64,000 bases of DNA from Xenopus tropicalis (GCF_000004195.4 NC_030679.2:29997712-30061711), one strand, 5' to 3'. Positions 45,640 to 58,465 are shown, numbered from the stretch's first letter. A program made the numbers and translations. Notes: generated by a model not told the origin, from the letters alone.

Positions 45640-46640
45640 CTGGTTTGCATGTTCCTTCCTGTCATATTCTTTTTCCACGCCTCCCCCTCTTCAGGATGCT
45701 TTTTATGGCTAACCAACAAAAACCCATTAGCAGAGGCTACAGAAGGCTATAAACCGCAGGCACGAGAAATTGCATTATCCCCTCCTGCCCTCTTACTGCA
45801 CAATAAACACGCAGGTGTCTGGCCTTGGGAAGCTCGGACTGGCTTGAGCGTGCCCTCCCCGGTACCTGCGCTGCCAAGAGCTAGGAGCCTATAGAGGACC
45901 AGTAGCAGATCTGCACAAGCCCCAGCTGTGTTTCTGAAGCCAAATGTGCCTTTACTTCCCACTGGAGATCCTTTATATACAAAGAGATGTCGCTCAAGAC
46001 GTGCACTTTCTATATTAAATATGGCTGATCAGTTTAGCTGAAATAGTAAAGTCCTGCGTTCATGAATGGGCATTAGAACATCTTATGTTAAGTAGAAACA
46101 GGCGGTTAATTGCGGAGCAGAAGAGAATAATTACAAAATGGTATTATTACAGAACCTTCCATAAAGATAATTAACAATAGGGAACAGAGGCTGATTGCAA
46201 TTCCAATAAAGTTAATAAAACGTCCGGCTCTATCAAGTTTTGTTACATATCAGATGTAAATCAGCTGATGTTATATATTACGTAGTAAGAGCTTTTCTTA
46301 TTACGGATCCATATATACCTAGATAAATACGTCCGCTAGATGTATAGGTGCATAAAATTAGCAATAAGACAACGTTACAAGTAGGTAAAAAGAATTTAAA
46401 ATATTGATTGTTTAATGGAAGCGCATGAGAAGAAGTGGCTGTGCGAGGGGATAGATAATTCTAGGAGTATTTAGTGCTTGATAAGGATGCATAAAATCGC
46501 CCCAAAGGATTGATCTCGTCTCTGCGCCGTCTGATAAGGTTTTATGGTGCCAGCTATTCATAAAGTCAGGGGGAAAATAATTACTTGTCAAATATTTACA
46601 TCTACTTTTACATGGTCATAAGTGTATGTAGATTACTGTA
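45640..46640. promoter_or_regulatory. Candidate conserved noncoding region
   Basis: About 1 kb without recognised transposons or homopolymers, in a region where most DNA is repeat-derived. It has many homeobox-type taatta, GATA-type gataa and E-box cagctg words (for example 46,110-46,270), which is typical of developmental enhancers but not diagnostic. The call is from composition and absence of repeats only. Confidence 0.2.
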
Positions 46641-47000
46641 TTGAATAATTACTGAGAACGTAATGGAACTGGAACAGATGGTGCAGTGTGGTTTTTATTT
46701 ATTTATTTTTTTTTTGCGACTGACTGATAGTAGTCTTAAAGTGACATTATACTTACCAATTATGGGTTCAGAGTATATTATGTGCTTGGTATGTCTTCAC
46801 GAGTAGAACTAGGGCACACTATGTCTGTTTGTTCAAAATGTTATTGCTTAATATCGTAAGCCTCATGATACCTTTGGACCATAAACTTTTATCACAGGTC
46901 TAACAATTCTGTAGTCCTATAGGGCAGAAATAGTTATTAAAACATGCTCCCATACATTTTCAACCTGTAGACTTCCTGTGTAGAATGGGGTTGCTCTAAT

Positions 47001-47130
47001 GGTGGCCACACATGAGCCAATAAAAGCTTGGCTTTTCTAGACAGAGTTGACAGCTTGTGTATGGGGCTTTCCCATTGTCTTACCTGCCTATCCAATCAGA
47101 TGTTAACCTCACAGCCAGTTATGCCCAGTT
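47001..47130. mobile_element. Short ggccatacac-family copy
   Basis: Starts ggtggccacacatgagcc and ends cagttatgcccagtt before TAA. About 130 bp, internally deleted compared with 22,981-23,257. Confidence 0.55.
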
Positions 47131-47332
47131 TAAGTCTGTTTGTTTTATTAATTGGAGTACAGTGAGATTGGTTGAGTCTGTTGGAAGCAGAAGTCTCTCT
47201 TGCTTCCAATCCGATAGGAATTAGCAATTGATAAGAGTTGCTCCTTTACACCTCACAAAGCCACAGCCTCAGTGGGTACCACCTGATGGACTGGTTGAAT
47301 CAGCATCTATTTTATTGGATTTGCTTTCCTTA

Positions 47333-47514
47333 GGGCTCTGGCACACGGGGAGATTAGTCGCCCGCGGCAAAACTCCCTGTTCGCGGGCGACTAATCTCCC
47401 CGAGTTGCCTTCCCCCTGCCATCCCACCGGCGAACATGTAAGTCGCCGGCGGGATGGCAGACGCGGCGGGGCGATTTCGGGAAATCGCCGAAAAAGACTC
47501 GTGAGCCAGAGCCC
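47333..47514. mobile_element. MITE of the gggctctggcacacgg family, copy 2
   Basis: Starts gggctctggcacacggggag after TTA (47,330-32) and ends gtgagccagagccc before TTA (47,515-17). Contains the nested palindromes cgcccgcgg/cgcgggcg and ccatcccaccggcg/cgccggcgggatgg. 182 bp, GC-rich. Confidence 0.85.
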
Positions 47515-47596
47515 TTAGACGGCTAAGAAGAATTAAAGATTGCTCAGTGATTAAAAGCTGCGTGTGTTCTGGGCAACTTGTGGAGCGTTCCTTAGC

Positions 47597-47822
47597 AGTC
47601 ACTAACCAATCAGTAACTTGAGGGGGGCCATATGGGACGTAACTGTTCAGTTAGTTTGCTTTTGAAGCTGAACTGCATGCTCATAAACTAACTGAACATT
47701 TATGTCCCATGTTGCCCACCCCCCTAAAGTCACTGACTGACTAAGAGGTTAGAGAGCTGTAAGCAGGAAGTAGTGTTCTGGCTATTATGTCTAACAGCTC
47801 TCTAACCTCTTAGTCAGTGACT
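47597..47822. mobile_element. Compound-hairpin repeat element
   Basis: 47,633-47,657 pairs with 47,685-47,709 (tgggacgtaactgttcag against ctgaacatttatgtccca), the pairing continuing outward on both sides. Then 47,728-47,760 pairs with 47,794-47,822 over 29 bp apart from a 4-nt tgac duplication. No ORF. Probably a palindromic transposon remnant. Confidence 0.6.
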
Positions 47823-48577
47823 ATAACATTACATTTTTGCCTAACTTACTATACTAGAAATATTTTTTTATTGTATAGTCTATTTTAGTCCATTTTAATT
47901 TTTACACTGAACTGTCCCTTTAAAACTTGCCTAATCCCATGGCCACTTTTGATATGCATTATTCCTTCTCAGATCTAGGATTCAGGACCATCCTACCTAA
48001 ACAGGAACATACGGCAATATTGTATTCTTGTATTTAGGCCTTCCAGCATCTTGTTCCACAAGATAGTATACTTTTTTCTGCCCAGCATTCACAGAGAAGA
48101 GTATGTTCAGAGCCTGAGCTTCCCATTTAGCTCTGAAGACAGCACTGGGAGGTACCTTATTAACTTTACAGCCTATTGTGCGTAACAGAGCATGTAGCAA
48201 CTTTTAGAGCATTCCTTAAACTTTCTGTAAACCCCCAACCAGGTGCAGAAAAACTTGTTTTCATCTGTCAAAAAGGGGCCCACTTTATTCCATGTATCAA
48301 GCTGTCACATTCTGGAGTAGTTTTGACCTGGCGCGACCAATCAGTGTCACAGTCTAAATACCACAAATCTACAACCCTCATCTTATGTACATTTGACTAC
48401 ATGAGGCATTCTGGGAAATTTAGTTAAACAACACTTTCCTGTTGGTGTGTATGAAAGTATATATAGATACATAGTTTATTGCTTTAAGCTTTTATATATG
48501 TTTTATATATGTACATTAGCAGTAAGCTTTATTTTGGTACATCTGATATTCCAGTAGCCATACTCATGATTCTAATA

Positions 48578-48920
48578 CTATGATCTCAAACCAGTGGCTT
48601 GAGAGCAACATGTTGCTTACCGCCCCCTTTAATGTTGCTCCAAGTGGCCTCAAAGTAGGTGCCGTTTTTAAATTTCTGACTCAGTGGCAACTTTTGGAAG
48701 ACCAGAGACAGTTTTACTCCAAGCAGCACCTCCTGCAGGCTAGCATTTTATATGGGCCTACCAAATAGCCAATCAGAATCCTTATTTGGCATCCCCAAAG
48801 AACTTTTTTCATGCTTGTGTGGCTCACCTACACTCACCTACACTCCCTAACACTTTTTATATCTGCTTGGGGTTCACAGGTAAAAAGAAAAGAAAAAAAA
48901 AAAAAGGTTGGGGATCTCTG
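48578..48920 (-). mobile_element. hAT-like non-autonomous element, copy 2
   Basis: In reverse orientation to the 17,386 copy: starts with a decayed cagtgatccccaacc end, has gagcaacatgttgctta near 48,601, and ends ggttggggatctctg. Flanking 8-mers ttctaata (48,570-77) and ttctcata (48,921-28) agree at 7 of 8 positions, as expected for hAT insertion. Confidence 0.75.
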
Positions 48921-48928
48921 TTCTCATA

Positions 48929-51140
48929 CAAGATTTGAGTTATGTCTGTTAACTTCTCCGATGTTCCTCATGCACTGGTACCATTGGAGAGCACTTGTAT
49001 GTTCACCATGCGGCAGGGCATGAGCTAGATCTGGCATAAAGACTTGATTGCTCACAAAAGATGCTGTTCAGCCTATGCTAGTTCCTGAAAAAGTTGCCTG
49101 TCTTTAAGTGAGCCAACAAAAGGATTAATTCAGCATTTAAATTTTGTAAAGTTCTTTGTATGGTGATACCCCCATGACTTGCTCCCTTGGGGATAAGCAG
49201 TGGCAACTTGGTTGGTTTCCATGGCATGTACAAGTAAATATTAGAACAGAACAGCTGGGTCTGACCTGACCTTTGAAGTCACAAAGATCACCTTATTGAA
49301 AGATGTAAACATGCCACAGACAGACAAGTCTCCAATATGAGGAAGACCCTGCTCCTTTACATATTCAGAACTGGTTTCAGCCTCTTTGCACCATGAGAGT
49401 CAGCCATCATTTGGGTTTATTCTCCAAAATATTTATATTAACTAGAAAGTCATTCACGTTAACTTCAGTTGCACTGAATTTGCCAAACACTGATTCTTTC
49501 ACAAAAGTTTTAGACACATACAAACTTGGCTAAACCTAACTGGAAACCACTGTGCTACCTGAATGTCCTTTTGGTCCTGTACAGTCTAATGTTATGAGTA
49601 TATTTTGAAAGTATTTTTTTCTACAGGAGACTGTCCACAAGTTGAAAGGAATTTAATTATTACTTCTCCATCTTTTAAAATGTATCTCATTTGTTGAGAA
49701 AGCAGGAAGCGCTTAATTATAGGGCAAGGCAAAACATACCTTCTTGATGACATACAGTACATTTCCTTTCATACACTTGGCATTGTGCTGTTTCTTTTGT
49801 TTTATTTTTTCCTCTCTACAGCATGGTCTAAGATTTTTTTTCCCATTGCTTCCTGCATTTATCCACATTATCTAGAATAAAAGTACCCACAATTAGTACA
49901 GCAAGAAATAGTAGCTGATCAGATTTCTTTGAGAAGGGAAAAAGTGTTAAGAGGCCAGTTTCAAGGACACTGTTTGTTTCATAATAATGGGTGGCTATTT
50001 CTGGCCAGACATTTTATGCTGGAGCTAATGTTCCTCTGATTTCCATTGTTGGGGCTTCCCTGGGAAATATTGCTCTTGAAGACTTCTTCACTCTCCCTCT
50101 ATGTGTCTATGAAGATTCTCATTCATCCAGGTCATGATATACAGTATCTAGTAGAATGGAGTCTAAAACAACTGGACTTTTCTGAATTTTTCTTGTCAGT
50201 TCAAACAACTGGTAGGGAATTCCCCCTCTATGTTTTCTACTTTAAACTATGAGTAGTGTTTGAAGGACTCTAGTTGTGCTAGCTCCATTAGGTATGCGCA
50301 TTACATCTCCAGCTCTGCAGCTATAAAAAAACATGTTTGTTTTCTCTTTCATTGAGTTATTTTTTGCCTCAAAACTAGAGCCACCGGCTGTCTCCTACTA
50401 GAAGATGAAAGGGCTTATATAGGGCAGCATCTATAGGAGCAAATTTTTGTTAGAGAATAAGTTAGTGAGTTGCTCCTCTTTCTGTATGTGGTGCAGTTGC
50501 AGAGTGGGCAGGCCCGGGGTGACCTTGGCACACCTCTAGCTTGAACATTGGAGCATTGGGGTAGACTACAGGTTGTGTTTTCTCAGTGCAGTGTAAAAAA
50601 TGGCACTCTGTACTGAAGCCAGTGGGAATTGACCTACCACTTAAAGCAGATTTTCAACACTGCTGCAAGAGGTAGCTAACAAAATGTCCCATGAGCCTTT
50701 GCCCTTGTACAAGGATTCTTTGAAATTTCCATTTTTAGATATGAAAAAGCAGAACGGAGCCCTGACCAGAGAACCAGTGTGGTGCGGAGTTCACTCTTTC
50801 TGAGAAATGCATTCATGGTCACCATGAAACTGCACCAGACAAAAGCCCATTATCAGTAAAACTGTTACACAGTAATGGTATCATAAACCAGTCACACTGC
50901 TCAGCACAGCTGCACACACATATATTTGCTCTCTGTCCCTTTCAATAACCACACCTGCTTATGGCCTTGTGATAAGGGCCCTGAAATGCTGATAACACCT
51001 TGAAAACCTCCTGATAATTATTTACTCAATTATTTTGCCCTGCCGATTCACAGTTTCACATGTTGGTTCTCTGCTGCATCAACCTGCTTGGAGTCATGCC
51101 ATGGGTTGAAGATTACAATTTTTTTTTATCCTTTAGCTGA
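48929..51140. other. Noncoding, no recognised gene
   Basis: Unique AT-rich DNA. No gene, RNA or complete transposon recognised. Confidence 0.4.
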
Positions 51141-51147
51141 ACATTAA

Positions 51148-51533
51148 AGGAACAGTAACACCAAAAAAATTAAAGTGTTTTAAACTAATTAAAATATAAT
51201 GTACTGTTGTCCTGCACATGTAAAACTGGTGTGTTTGCTACAGAAACACTACTGTAGTTTATATAAATAATCTACCAGGTAGCTATGGGGGCAGCCATTC
51301 AAGCTGGAAAAAAGGAGAAAAGTCACAGGTTACATAACCGATATGCTCTGTAGAATATAATGGGGCTTTATCTGTTATCTGCTATGTAACCTGAGCCTTT
51401 TCTCCTTTCAATGGCTGCCCCCATGGTTACACAGCAGCTTTGTTTATATAAACTATAGTAAGGCAAACGCACCAGTTGCAACAGTACATTATATTGTAAT
51501 TACTTTTATAACTTTTTTGGTGTTACTGTTCCC
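51148..51533. mobile_element. Palindromic MITE with TTAA duplication
   Basis: Starts aggaacagtaacaccaaaa and ends ttttggtgttactgttccc, perfect inverted ends, flanked by TTAA at 51,144-47 and 51,534-37. The two halves (ggcagccattcaag, ttctccttt, tgtaacct and their complements) are broadly palindromic. 386 bp. TTAA flanks fit piggyBac or Kolobok superfamily mobilisation. Confidence 0.85.
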
Positions 51534-51604
51534 TTAAGGATTTATTTCCCCAGAAACAAGGTGGCGAGTGTCTTAGTGGACACTTGAATCAGCAGCACCT
51601 TAGC

Positions 51605-51616
51605 CCCCCCCCCCCC
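51605..51616. repeat. Poly-C run
   Basis: About 12 C. Confidence 0.7.
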
Positions 51617-51764
51617 AGCTTGCACCACCCCCATGTGCATTGCGTTCTTCTTACTTGCCTCCAAAATTGTGGGTGGGGGAGGTAAGCCCACTGGGTTTTT
51701 TCCTGGTCCCCCACCAGTCCAGTCCAACCCAACCCTGACTAAAAGATGAGAAGATTTGTAGGTG

Positions 51765-52211
51765 TAAGATTTATTTCGGCGCCTTTACGACTTTTCGGAA
51801 ATTATCGCGACTTTTTCGTTACCAATACGATTTGCGCGAAAAAACGCGAGTTTTTCGTAGCCATTATGACTTGCGTGAAAAAACGCGAGTTTTTCGTAGC
51901 CATTCCGAAAGTTGAGCAAAATCTGGCGCCTTTTTCGTAGCGTTAAAACTTAAAAGGCGCGACGTTTCGCGCAAGTTTTAACTCTACGAAAAAATCGCGA
52001 CTTTTCGCGCAAGTTTTAACGCTACGAAAAAATCGCCAGATTTTGCGCAACTTTCGGAATGGCTACGAAAAACTCGCGTTTTTGTCGCAAAAATCGTATT
52101 GGTAACGAAAAAGTCGCGATAATTTCCGAAAAAATCGCAAAATACCGATCATTACGAAAAAAACGCAATCGGACGCATTCGGCCCGTTCGTGGGTTAGTA
52201 AATGTGCCCCT
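51765..52211. mobile_element. CpG-rich palindromic element
   Basis: The arm at 51,792-51,833 (ttttcggaaattatcgcgac onward) is the reverse complement of 52,089-52,133, and pairing continues inward toward about 52,000. Dense in cgcga, tcgcg and acgaa words. The right end reads agtaaatgtgccccta; the left end is shorter. No protein coding capacity. Confidence 0.75.
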
Positions 52212-52214
52212 ATG

Positions 52215-53400
52215 ATTCAGCTTCCTGCTGATTGGCTCATATCCTTATTCCTAAGGGGGGGAGGGTGAGTTCTTAGCATTCTTGAGGGAGGGGAAGCAGG
52301 AGAAAGCTCCGTGTCTCTGGCACAGGAAAACAAACAGACAAGAAATCCTGTATCTTTTGACAGAGGACTCAGTGCAGTGTTTCTGTGAGCAATGGCAAGT
52401 GGGGCAGTTTGTCACTTTGGCCTTCTGGCTACTGAAAACTGCCCCATCTGCCACTGGGTAGCACATGGGCAAAATAAACAATCGCCCCCCTTGCATTGCT
52501 CTTTCATTTGGTTTGTTGATAAGCCGTTTGGACCCCCATTTCCCTGCCGGAGTCAGGGCAGTGTCACCATTAGCAAAATGTGATATTAACTGGAATTTGT
52601 GGTCGCTTTGGAACAGGTTTAATAATCTTTACCATAGTAAATTGGTTATTTATCTAATTAACATATAAATTTGCTTTTTAGGAACTATTGATTATGGGAA
52701 GAAAGAAAAATACTGAGCATTAGTTGCTGGCAACATTTATAGTTGAAACCCTAATTGCTGTGCTTTTATTGAATGCAGAACTATTGAACTGCTGCTGCTG
52801 CTTTCCCTATGAATTGCTGAGAAACAAAATTATTCCACTTTTATAATTAGGACAAAGTTCCTGCCTTTAAGCCTGATGGAATATAGTGGTTTGCTAATAT
52901 TATTTTCCCCCAACTCAAATCGTGGCCTCAAAACAGCCCATCCACCTCCTATAGAACTGAAGGTGTGCAGTTGGGTGGTCAATGGTGCCCTAAGGGACAA
53001 GAATTAAATCATTTCAAGAATGAATCCTTCTGAATAGACATTGAAGTGCAGTGCAGCACAGAAAGAGGAATTTAGCCCAGAGACAGTGTAATACAGGCAC
53101 AGTCACTCCTTTATTTGCTCCTCTCTAAGGTGTGTCACTTTGTGAGAAGGAACTAGTACAGAAACAGTCATGTTTACCCCCTTCCTGACACAGCACATCA
53201 AGGTCAGATCCAGGGAAATCTCTTCCCATCTCGCTGCCTTACTTAAGTTCTGCCCTTGCTCAACCTTCTTGTAATACTACTTTATGTGATTGTATTAAAT
53301 ATATATTTTTGTTTGTATAGTAGGGTCTGGCTTTTTTTCTAACTACAAGTCTTGTTGTTCATTCCTACTACCTGTACACAGTGATGGACTGAGCTTTCTA
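52215..53400. other. Noncoding, no recognised gene
   Basis: No gene or complete element recognised. Confidence 0.4.
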
Positions 53401-53425
53401 GGTCCCACCAGAGAACCTGGTGTTA

Positions 53426-53592
53426 GGGCCGTGGCAACTAATGGGGAGATTAGTTGCAGCGCGACAAATCTCCCTTGTTGCAGCGCGACAAATCTCCCTT
53501 GTTGCAGGCGACTAATCTCCCCGAAATGCCATCCCACCGGTGAGAATGTAAATCGCCGGTGGGATCGCATATGCAGCGCAGAAGTTGCGTTA
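53426..53592. mobile_element. MITE of the gggctctggcacacgg family, copy 3, decayed
   Basis: Preceded by TTA and beginning gggccgtggcaactaatgggg. Contains ggcgactaatctccccgaaa and ccatcccaccggtgag with gtaaatcgccggtgggat. Includes a small internal duplication (cagcgcgacaaatctccctt twice, 24 bp apart). The right end is uncertain. Confidence 0.7.
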
Positions 53593-53599
53593 ATGTATT

Positions 53600-54200
53600 A
53601 TACTTACCTTACTTCTCATTTCCTTCTCCATCACTTTTCTGCTTATTCTTTGCTTTTACTCCAAGAAATCGCTTGTTTAATTGCCCTCTTCCTTCTTGCC
53701 ATATATTTTCCCCTCCCTTTGAAACATTTGTGTTCTTCTGTCTGCCAAGTTCCCACATCCCCTGCTCTCTCAGACTTAATCCATCACAACTTTTCTTACC
53801 TCTCACCCTCTGCTTTACACCTTTTCCCATACACCATATACCTTGCTCCATCCCACTCTACGTCTCCCCCTGTGCTTATCTCTTGTTCCCCCTGTCCTCC
53901 CTTTTCTCTGGTCTGTCTCTTACCCATTATCTCTTATTCCTGTTTCTCCCCACATGTTGTTGTTTCTTCTCTCCTTACTTTTCCTTGCTACCACTAGTTT
54001 CTCTTGCTGCAAAAAGCCCCTTCCCCTTCTCTCTCCCCTCTTCATTGCCTTGCTCTTCATGTATACTACTGCCCTACCTTTATCCCTAGGCTTATATCCT
54101 TCCTTCTTTTGCGGTCTTGCCCTTTCTCTCTAGCTCTCAATATTTTCATTTTCATCCCTACCTTTCGCTTTGCTCTCATTCTTTCTCCATATGCTTGCGA
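53600..54200. repeat. Pyrimidine-rich tract
   Basis: About 600 bp heavily biased to C and T on the plus strand, with few purine runs. The bias removes stop codons and yields 176- and 188-codon ORFs rich in S, P, F and L, which I do not regard as genes. Confidence 0.7.
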
Positions 54201-56450
54201 TTCCTCCGAGAGGACAGTTGTGTGTGCACTTGATGTAAATGATTTATCTTAACACAGAGAAGACTTGAGAGATAGAGCCAGTTAAGAATTGCCAATCGTC
54301 TGTAAAATTGTATCCTGGGTTTTTCCATTTAGGAGTCAGCGTAGTGCTTTTAATAACGGTTCTTTAGCAGCAAGAATTTTCCCACAGTCAGAATATTGCT
54401 TCCTTTCACAAAGAGGTTTTTCAAAATCCGTTGTTATTTTGAGGGAAATATAACAGCACTAAGCCTGACTTATGTTTGTGAGATGCCGCTGCTGCTTCCT
54501 CCCTAGGAATTTTTTTTGTTTGTGAACTATTGCCTTGACTGTATAAGGAACCATCACATAAAACCTGGATTTATGTGCAATTTAGAATTTAAGTGTATTT
54601 AAAACATCAGACATACTGTGGGCCGGGATAGGAAATGTTTGGCATCCAGAGATGTTTTTTAAAGCTATATTTTATTCCTCCATGTAATTTCCTAAATAAA
54701 AGGGGATCTTTAACTATGAACCAGGAGGCCTCAAGTTACACTTATTCTGCTGAGGTTGCTTTCAAGACTGGAGAGAGAGAGACCTAAGATAGGCAATCAG
54801 GGATGTCCAGGCTATGCCACTCAAGCTGTCATCATGGCCAAGTCGGGCTATTGAGTTGCCCATTGTGGGAAAGAACAGACCTGGTGTGTAGTGGTGGAAT
54901 TGCTAGTGTGAAGGAGAACTTCCTGTTATATATACTTCCTGGGAGCCATGTGGATGGCCTCTTAAGGAACGATTGGACAGTTGTATGTGGTATACCTTAA
55001 AGTTATTGGACTTCACAGCAGAATCTTTTAGGGACACCTACATATCTTGGAAAAGATGATCTACTTTGAGCATATATGGAATCCCCTATGGGCTATCTGT
55101 ATATTCAGTACAGAATTTTGAGTTCCAAAAAAGATGACTTTCATTAGTTGCTCTTTGTTTGATCTGCCTTGACCATGCTCCTATTCATCCACAACTGTTC
55201 CTACTTTCTGGTGAGCCTACTTGCTTTGTTTGACAGTCTCAACAGAAATGCCTTGCCAAAACACACACATTTATTGAACTGTACTTTTTAGTACTTTGGC
55301 AGTGGTGCCTTCTCTTAATGCATGAGCTTTCTCAAAATGATGATCACCAAATTGCTTTGCCCTCTTCAGAGCTCATTTCCCTTATGGTTCCTACTATTTA
55401 TCCCTATTAGTCCTACTTTGAGCCTCAGAAATGTTTCTCCCATCTATAATCAGATTGATGCAGGTTTTGGAGGAATTTTTGTACATGGCATCCCTTCTTC
55501 ATATAATGCTAGGACAGAACGTTCCATACAGTTGTAGAATGAGCAGATGGCAGTGTAAATTGCTTAAAAAAATTTCACAGATTATGCTGCTAATTTCATG
55601 CATTTAACGTATTTATATCATTTAAAGTACAGATATGGAGCCAGCCTGTACTTTCTAAATCTCCTCACTTTGTTCCTTCTGTCCTCGGCTGGTTCTGCTA
55701 TTTCTAATGGTTATGAACATGTGAATTTAAATGGGACAGAAAAAACATGAAAAGTTTTCAGTTCCATCGTTTCTTGCTCATTTGCTGCACAAACTGTGGC
55801 TGGGCGCAAATATCTCTCATTTATAGGTAACCCTAGCGGCAGCATCTCCTACAGTACAGCCCTTTTGTCAGAAAGGTGCAGAACAAGAGAATTGCTTTCT
55901 TCTTCAGTGTTATAAAATAAGAAACTTGGCTCAAAGCTACATATACCCTTGTTGGCCATTCTGCAGCCCCTGTGTTTTACTTTTTACACTCGGCCAGCAT
56001 TGACTTTTATTTTAGTTTCTCTTGCTGGATGCACGTGTCTATATATGCATGGGCCTTCAGGCCAACCATCTTTCTTGCCGATGATTTCATCTCTGTGATG
56101 TTGCTCTGTTTATGGTTTACATGGCTGAAATTGCCTGCTAGAGTACTGAAGAATCTCCAATGGGCCCAGGCACCAGTCTGGCCAAATTCCCATTAGTCCA
56201 TTATTTTATTCTCATTGTTGAGAGATTGGGCTTTGGGAAGTCTAGTCCAACACTGATAGTTTACCATTCTTTTCTCTACAGAAATCTTGTTTATTGATAT
56301 TTTATTATCTCCACTTATATGGTGAGTTTTAGGGTGTCATGCGGAGTGGCTCTGCCCAAGAGACAAATAAGGCAGCTCCTATTGATCTGTATGAATGGAA
56401 ATAGGCATATGAGTAGTGGGGAATAAAAGGTATGTCCTAATTATGTTTAT
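54201..56450. other. Noncoding, no recognised gene
   Basis: Unique AT-rich DNA, no gene recognised. Confidence 0.4.
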
Positions 56451-56453
56451 AAA

Positions 56454-56454
56454 A

Positions 56455-56537
<83 letters not shown>
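56454..56537. repeat. Compound (TG)n(TA)n microsatellite
   Basis: About 9 TG units followed by about 32 TA units. Confidence 0.95.
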
Positions 56538-56542
<5 letters not shown>

Positions 56543-57579
56543 TTTTCAATCCCTACTTTTTGATTTCTATATATTGGCTAATTTCTCCTTTCTCTGTAAT
56601 GTCTTCTTCCCATTCTGCCATTCGTTTCTGTTTTTACTCCAGCCCTTGTTTTTACAGTCTGCCTGCATTCCCTCTTTTGCTTCCATTTATTCAGGATCTC
56701 ATTGCCATTTCTTTCACTCACTGCCGAATGCGCGAAGTGCCGCAGCCACTGTCAAAATCTCACTTTGATAGAAATTGCCCTGCCAGTGACTCTTTCTGTG
56801 GAATCTAATGATCCTTATCTGACGTTACATTTTAATTACATTGGAAATTGCATGGTAGGAGAGCGAGGAATGGAACACCCAGAGGTCAGTGCGCAAGCTG
56901 GCTCTGGATCTAGCAAGTTCTATGGGAAGCACGATCCATGGGCTGAGAATTTCTATTGCTTTTGTGACATCACGGTAACCTCTTAACTGCAATTAGAGTG
57001 CCACTTCATGGTTTGGGTCACTGCAGGTGCAGGGAGTTATTAATAATTGCAACAAGAAATTGGAATTAATATCTACTTCCTATGTCTTAGCCTATGTTAA
57101 GCAATAATACACTTTTTTATAAATGACCTCTATAACCTTAGGTATCTGTAGCCTGTTGGTTGGCAGCTATTTGGCTGGCATGGCATTCTGCTACAACACC
57201 ATTGTTGTACATTGTGGGCATACCCAATACAGTGTTCCGTAGTCTTATTTTTTGTGATATATTTGATGTTAATGGTACATGGGGCAGCTGGTTTTGGCAA
57301 CTTTTGCACTGCATTTTTGTCCCAAAGCATGCCTTAAACACCTCAGGTTGCCCCCTGGCTAGGGTCAGGGTTGGTATTACAAATTTACTGGCAGTGTTAT
57401 GCCTCTGGCCAGCCCAAATTTGCCTCCCCCACTCTGCCTCAAGCCCGCCCCCAACTTCCCCTCCATCCTCCCCATTTACCTCTTCCACCCTGCTGTTCCC
57501 TCAAGTTGTTCTGACAGCTTAGAAACTCCACCCCCTTTGCATCATAGACCCACCCATTTTTGGTCCCACCCTCCGTTAG

Positions 57580-57820
57580 GGGACTTTTTATCCAGAATGC
57601 TCGGGACTTGGGGTTTTCCAGATAAGAGATCCTTCTATTATTTGGTTTGGCATATTTTTAAGTCTACTAAAAAAAATAGGGTTGTTTTGGGACCAATATG
57701 GATAAGCGTATGCAGCTTAGTTATCATCAAGTACAAGGTACTGTTTTATTACAGAGAAAAAAAAAACATTAAAAAAATATAAATATAATTATTTGGTTAA
57801 AGTGGAGTCTATGGAAAACT
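57580..57820 (-). mobile_element. Truncated MITE of the tatggg family
   Basis: Contains atccagaatgctcgggactt and caagtacaaggtactgtttt, matching the 44,406 copy. The outer terminus is decayed and the right end missing. Confidence 0.7.
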
Positions 57821-58415
57821 AAAATGCTTATTTAGCTTTAAACAGCATCATCTACTAAACACTGCATTGCTCAACAATAACACCCTCAACTTTTGTATTT
57901 TTTCTGTTATCGAGCAGTATCATTGATTCATATTCCTTATACATTTATTTTATATCCACTTTTTGTTCAAAGCTTCCCCAAAAGTCCAATAATATTATGC
58001 TAAGCCTGAGTAATTAGATCCATTTCTTTCCAGTGTTAGGCAAACAGAATTCGGGAGTTTGCTCATCCTAATGTAACTTATTTCAGCTGTGTGCCTGATT
58101 TAATTAGGTATTCACATATATTAGCTTTAATGCTTTCCTTCCCCCCGGTTCCTCTCATTTATAACCTCATACGGCTTTTGTGTTGTTCTAGCAGTGATGT
58201 GGCTATTTTTGTGCCGACAGGACGAGTTTGTCCTGCTAGTCGGTGGTCCTTATTCAGCGCCTCTTGATGTTTCTGTTATTAGCACACCCATTCTTGTGGA
58301 ATCTGTCACCCTGTGGGTAACACACTGCTGCCAGTATCACACCTCCCCTGCATGTTCCCCCTGTAAGTACTTGCTAGGGAGTGGGAGGTAATGTCACACT
58401 TAGTGATGTGTGTGT

Positions 58416-58420
<5 letters not shown>
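57821..58420. other. Noncoding, no recognised gene
   Basis: No recognised gene or repeat. Confidence 0.4.

Positions 58421-58463
<43 letters not shown>
58421..58463. repeat. (TA)n microsatellite
   Basis: About 21 TA units, 220 bp before the large minisatellite. Confidence 0.95.

Positions 58464-58465
<2 letters not shown>

Noticed and set aside
53431..54089. 188- and 176-codon plus-strand ORFs
   Set aside because: Overlapping frames produced by pyrimidine bias; composition is S/P/F/L-rich without any recognised domain.
56416..56808. 130-codon ORF with YIYIYI repeats
   Set aside because: Generated by the (TA)n microsatellite; the rest has no features.
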